Assembly (NCBI GenBank): GCA_949948825.1
Contig: CATLIJ010000012.1
Location: forward strand, 1 to 18,815
Direction of reading: 5' to 3'
Source: an uncultured Clostridiaceae bacterium
Lineage (GTDB): Bacteria; Bacillota; Clostridia; Lachnospirales; Lachnospiraceae
Length of the DNA: 18,815 bases
The notes under the pieces: model-generated
Told to the model about the DNA's origin: nothing
Databases searched by the model: none
What the model saw: only the letters and a program-made list of their open reading frames with translations
Part shown: one piece after another, positions 15,838 through 18,815 of the stretch
Layout: each line of letters begins with the position of its first letter
Position numbering within the stretch: the stretch's first letter is position 1
Position numbers and translations under genes: made by a program

Positions 15838-15898
15838 GGAAACTGACATGAACTTGGGCGTCAAGCTTGCTTGTAAGCCAAAATTCATGTCAGTTTCC
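15838..15898 (+). repeat. Long hairpin element after the signalling cluster
   Basis: GGAAACTGACATGAA (15838-15852) pairs perfectly with TTCATGTCAGTTTCC (15884-15898). The 31-nt interior can fold further (TTGG/CCAA, GCTT/AAGC). There is no T tract on either strand, so it is not a standard terminator. It is more like a dispersed palindromic repeat, a transcript-end stabiliser or part of a small RNA. Only one copy is present in this window. Confidence 0.7.
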
Positions 15899-16007
15899 AC
15901 ATCAGATGGATATCTCAGCTTTTGTCTGTTGAAGACGGGCAAGAAGATGCCTCGTCTGAACGGTTATATTTAAAGATAACAAATATGCACAGGCAAAAGG
16001 GAAAAAC

Positions 16008-16036
16008 GTGACATTTTAAGAAAAAAGTGATACAAT
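16008..16036 (+). promoter_or_regulatory. Promoter of the ferritin gene
   Basis: GTGACA (16008-16013), exactly 17 bp, then TACAAT (16031-16036) preceded by TGA makes a good extended sigma-A promoter. The predicted start is near 16043, with a leader of about 27 nt containing AAGGAGG (16055-16061). Confidence 0.75.
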
Positions 16037-16069
16037 AATTTTTAAAATCATCTCAAGGAGGATAAAGAT

Positions 16070-16582
16070 ATGTTGGATACAAAAGTGGCAGAGCTTCTGA
16101 ATACGCAGGTAAACAAAGAGTTTTATTCTGCTTATTTATATTTGGATTTTTCCAATTATTATGCAGACCAGGGATTGAACGGATTCTCCAACTGGTATAA
16201 AATTCAGGCACAGGAGGAACGGGACCATGCCATGCTGTTTATGCAGTATTTGCAGAACAATGGATGCAAGGTCACTTTGGAGGCCATTGACAAACCAGAT
16301 CAGGAGTTTGCCTCATTTGGAGAGCCCCTTCAGGCTGGATATGAACATGAACAGTATGTGACTGGACTGATTCACACGATTTATGATGCGGCCAATGGGG
16401 TGAAGGATTTCCGCACCATGCAGTTCTTGGACTGGTTTGTGAAAGAGCAGGGAGAAGAAGAGACGAATGCAGAAGGGCTGATTAAGAAGTTTGATCTGTT
16501 TGGCTCTGATCCGCGGGCTCTGTACATGTTAGATGGGGAGCTGGCAGGAAGAGTATACTCTGCTCCGTCTCTGGTGCTTTAG
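16070..16582 (+). CDS. ftnA: Non-haem ferritin (iron storage)
   Basis: Ferritin forms a 24-subunit cytoplasmic shell that oxidises Fe(II) and stores it as mineral. The 170-residue sequence has every expected ferroxidase-site residue of bacterial FtnA: Glu17, Glu50, His53, Glu94, Gln127 and Glu130. They sit in KEFYSAYLYL, QAQEERDHAM, YEHEQY and KEQGEEETNAEGL. Helices and length match the family, and there is no haem-ligand pattern of bacterioferritin. AAGGAGG lies eight bases before the ATG. It is a single-gene unit with its own promoter and terminator. No obvious Fur box was seen upstream. Confidence 0.95.
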   Translation: MLDTKVAELLNTQVNKEFYSAYLYLDFSNYYADQGLNGFSNWYKIQAQEERDHAMLFMQYLQNNGCKVTLEAIDKPDQEFASFGEPLQAGYEHEQYVTGLIHTIYDAANGVKDFRTMQFLDWFVKEQGEEETNAEGLIKKFDLFGSDPRALYMLDGELAGRVYSAPSLVL

Positions 16583-16587
16583 GAACT

Positions 16588-16628
16588 GTCTGAAGATAGC
16601 TTGCACAGGTTACTTCAGACCATTTTTT
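16588..16628 (+). terminator. Terminator after ferritin
   Basis: GTCTGAAG (16588-16595) pairs with CTTCAGAC (16613-16620) around a 17-nt loop, followed by CA and six T (16623-16628). It starts five bases after the ferritin stop. Confidence 0.8.
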
Positions 16629-16708
16629 AATGCCGGACAGAGGAATACTCTGCTGGAATGGTTGGGAAAGGAAGAGAGTTGAACTGGAAATAAAAGAATA
16701 AGAGGGAG

Positions 16709-16736
16709 AACCCGACCAGATACCTGGTCGGGTTTT
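16709..16736 (+). terminator. Terminator-like hairpin just upstream of the ADP-ribose hydrolase gene
   Basis: AACCCGACCAG (16709-16719) pairs with CTGGTCGGGTT (16724-16734) across ATAC, followed by a short T run (16733-16736). It lies only 30 nt before the next start codon, with no room for a promoter between. It is either a second terminator behind ferritin or an attenuator in the leader of the next gene. Confidence 0.75.
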
Positions 16737-16766
16737 CTGAGTATAAAAGAAAGAGAGGAACATTAT

Positions 16767-18572
16767 ATGCAAGATAATAATTTTTCTAAAGAAGAAAATC
16801 AAAAAGAGATTGATGATGCGTTACATAGAATCAAGGAAACCCAAGTATATTTGGACAAAGTCAGGGGAAGTCTTTTTGGCGGTGCAGTCGGCGACGCATT
16901 GGGATATCCGGTGGAATTCCTGGGCGAGGAGGAAATTTTCTCCCAATATGGAAAAGATGGCATAAGAGAGTACAAACTTGACTGTGCGGGCAAAAAGGCG
17001 CTCATCTCGGATGACACACAGATGGCGCTGTTTACGGCGAACGGTATTCTGGTAGCAGATACCAGGGTTTCTATGCGGGGCATTGGCGGTATTCCACACG
17101 ACTATATTCTAAAGTCATATCAGGATTGGCTGCGGACACAGGAGATGACTTTTGAAGAGAGCAGGAGGCAGCCCCGCGGCTATATGCAGGGGAGCATTTC
17201 GTGGCTGGTGGATGTTCCGGAACTGTACAGCCGCAGGGCGCCGGGGTATACGTGTTTGTCTGCATTGCGCCAGTACAGAAATAATGAGATTCCGCAAAAT
17301 AACAGCAAGGGCTGTGGAGGCATTATGCGCGTTGCGCCTCTTGCATTGAAAAATTATCCATACATGCAGATAGAGAAAATTGATAAGGAAGGAGCCGAGA
17401 TTGCAAGGATTACACACAGACATTCCCTGGGGTACATGCCTGCGGCAGTCCTTGTACACATCATCAGCCGCATTGTTTACCCTGACACTGGGAATAAGAA
17501 GCAGCAGAATCTCAAAGAAATCGTGATTGAGGCACGGGATACAGCTGCAGATATTTTTGCCGGCGACGGTTATCTGAATAAACTGACAGAGATCATCAAC
17601 CTTGCTGTCCGTCTTTCGGAAAACAGGGAAGATGATCTTGATAATATCCATCAAATCGGTGAAGGCTGGGTTGCGGAGGAAACGCTTGGCATTGCAATCT
17701 ATTGTTCCCTGCGGTATCAGGAGGATTTCTCCGCAGGGGTGGCTGCCGCTGTAAATCACGGGGGAGACAGCGATTCCACAGGGGCAGTGACAGGAAATAT
17801 TCTCGGTGCGCTCCTTGGATATGAGGCCATAGAAGAGAGATGGAAGAGGGATTTGGAGCTTGCGGACGTTATCCTGGAGATGGCGGACGATCTGTGCCAC
17901 GGATGTCAGATGAATGAATCCAGTTCCTATGAAGATCCGGACTGGATCAGAAAATATATGAATATGCGGTGGAGGGACGAGCATCTGGAAGCAGGCAGTA
18001 AAACTGTATTTGCCATGGTCAGAGGCGATATCACCCAGGACCACGGCGTTCAGGCAATCGTGAACGCTGCGAACACAAATCTGCTTGGGGGCGGGGGTGT
18101 TGACGGGGCGATTCATCGTGCCGCTGGTCCGGAGCTTTTAGCAGAATGTGGTAAGCTGAGTGGATGTGAAACCGGTAAGGCTAAGATCACAAAAGCATAC
18201 AGACTGCCATGTGAGTATGTCATACATACGCCCGGACCACGTTGGAACGGCGGAAAATGGAACAAAGAACATAAACTCCTGGCATCCTGCTATCAGTCCT
18301 GTCTGGAACTGGTAGTTAAGAACGGAATACGGAGTATTGCCTTTCCCTCCATATCTACGGGCATTTATTGTTTTCCGCTGGAGGAAGCGGCTAAAATTGC
18401 TGTCAGCACTGCGAAAAAATTCACAGCGGACCATCCGGGAGAGATAGATGTCATAAAGTGGGTACTTTTTGATGATGAAACATTCGCTGTCTATAAAAAG
18501 GAACTGGAGCGGTGGGAGGCGTCCGAACCTGTACCTTCACTGGAATCTGATGCTATGAATCTGTACTTTTGA
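16767..18572 (+). CDS. ADP-ribosylglycohydrolase-macrodomain fusion protein
   Basis: This 601-residue, probably cytoplasmic protein joins two different ADP-ribose-removing modules. Residues about 31-378 are a DraG-type ADP-ribosylglycohydrolase with GSLFGGAVGDALGYPVEF (34-51), the metal-binding SDDTQM (81-86), NNSKGCGGIMRVAPLA (178-193) and HGGDSDSTGA (331-340). Residues about 408-585 are a MacroD/YmdB-like macrodomain with AIVNAANTNLLGGGGVDGAI (430-449, catalytic-type Asn436) and SISTGIYCFP (528-537). All key motifs look intact, so it should hydrolyse ADP-ribose linkages on protein, nucleic acid or O-acetyl-ADP-ribose; the substrate is not predictable here. No ADP-ribosyltransferase toxin lies in the window. 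ATG 16767 follows AGAGAGGA. A terminator-like hairpin precedes it. Confidence 0.93.
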   Translation: MQDNNFSKEENQKEIDDALHRIKETQVYLDKVRGSLFGGAVGDALGYPVEFLGEEEIFSQYGKDGIREYKLDCAGKKALISDDTQMALFTANGILVADTRVSMRGIGGIPHDYILKSYQDWLRTQEMTFEESRRQPRGYMQGSISWLVDVPELYSRRAPGYTCLSALRQYRNNEIPQNNSKGCGGIMRVAPLALKNYPYMQIEKIDKEGAEIARITHRHSLGYMPAAVLVHIISRIVYPDTGNKKQQNLKEIVIEARDTAADIFAGDGYLNKLTEIINLAVRLSENREDDLDNIHQIGEGWVAEETLGIAIYCSLRYQEDFSAGVAAAVNHGGDSDSTGAVTGNILGALLGYEAIEERWKRDLELADVILEMADDLCHGCQMNESSSYEDPDWIRKYMNMRWRDEHLEAGSKTVFAMVRGDITQDHGVQAIVNAANTNLLGGGGVDGAIHRAAGPELLAECGKLSGCETGKAKITKAYRLPCEYVIHTPGPRWNGGKWNKEHKLLASCYQSCLELVVKNGIRSIAFPSISTGIYCFPLEEAAKIAVSTAKKFTADHPGEIDVIKWVLFDDETFAVYKKELERWEASEPVPSLESDAMNLYF

Positions 18573-18592
18573 AAATGTTTGCGGTATACTAT

Positions 18593-18616
18593 AAAGCAGT
18601 CTCTGAGTTGCTTTTT
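18593..18616 (+). terminator. Weak terminator-like hairpin after the ADP-ribose hydrolase gene
   Basis: AAAGCA (18593-18598) pairs with TGCTTT (18609-18614) around a 10-nt loop and runs into TTTTT. The short AT-rich stem makes it a weak candidate. Confidence 0.35.
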
Positions 18617-18698
18617 ATGCGTTTTGTTCCTGTTTCATCCGTATGAAATTACAGCGGTACATTGAGTTGTAAAAACAGCAAATTGTGAACAGAAAATC

Positions 18699-18815
18699 TT
18701 TCAACTCTACTCGGAATACAAGCCCACCGGCGACCAGCCCCAGGCCATAGAAGCCCTGGTCAAAGGGTTTAAAGAAGGCAACCAATTCCAGACTTTACTG
18801 GGGGTTACGGGTTCC
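18699..18815 (+). CDS. uvrB: UvrB, excinuclease ABC subunit B, N-terminal fragment (runs off the window; start codon not found)
   Basis: UvrB is the DNA-damage-verifying helicase-like subunit of nucleotide excision repair. The frame from 18699 reads FQLYSEYKPTGDQPQAIEAL and continues to NQFQTLLGVTGS, which is the start of the Walker A motif; the gene continues past the window. Similarity begins within about three residues of the usual UvrB N-terminus. The frame upstream is open only to a TGA at 18663 and has no ATG, GTG or TTG. No ribosome site is seen either. Base composition rises sharply in G+C at about 18700. Either a rare start such as ATC at 18696 is used, or this is a truncated copy at a recombination junction. 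Confidence 0.85.

Noticed and set aside
18585..18590. TATACT as a -10 box for uvrB
   Set aside because: No acceptable -35 lies 16-18 bp upstream (TGTACT at 17 bp is poor) and no TG extension is present; not called.

Overview
The window looks like a chromosomal segment of an anaerobic, spore-former-related Firmicute. It most resembles Lachnospiraceae of the Clostridium/Enterocloster/Blautia type. The basis is the gene content (grpE-dnaK-dnaJ, an rnfCDGEAB operon in the clostridial order, a non-haem ferritin, uvrB), the strong AGGAGG ribosome sites, moderate GC and protein flavour. All recognisable genes lie on the + strand. The genus is an inference and was not tested by alignment.

Layout. 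1-3573: the chaperone block, with the 3' end of grpE, dnaK and dnaJ, a terminator-like hairpin between dnaK and dnaJ, and a strong terminator after dnaJ. 3574-4653: about 1.1 kb with no credible gene. It holds two inverted copies of a ~137-nt imperfect palindrome whose arms differ between copies yet stay complementary, then an AT-rich stretch and a degenerate ~30-bp G/T-rich tandem array. 4654-9900: a promoter, the six-gene Rnf operon (ferredoxin:NAD+ oxidoreductase, an ion-pumping membrane complex) and a terminator. RnfE carries an unusual Cys-motif plus Ala/Lys-rich tail. 9917-15816: a promoter and a signalling cluster made of a response regulator with both HD-GYP and GGDEF domains, a stand-alone Hpt protein, a hybrid histidine kinase with two receiver domains, and an overlapping YdcF/SanA-like membrane protein. 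Together the first three form a plausible phosphorelay that controls c-di-GMP. 15817-16069: a 15-bp-stem hairpin without a T tract, then a good ferritin promoter. 16070-16628: ferritin and terminator. 16709-18572: a terminator-like hairpin directly in front of a gene fusing an ADP-ribosylglycohydrolase to a macrodomain. 18699-18815: the start of UvrB homology, which has no ordinary start codon in frame.

The best candidates for something undescribed are the paired palindromic elements at 3833-3970 and 4068-4204, because unpaired segments are conserved while paired arms change together. Next come the RnfE tail, the missing uvrB start, and the ADP-ribose hydrolase fusion behind a terminator-like leader. 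No complete known mobile element, CRISPR array, tRNA or rRNA was seen.
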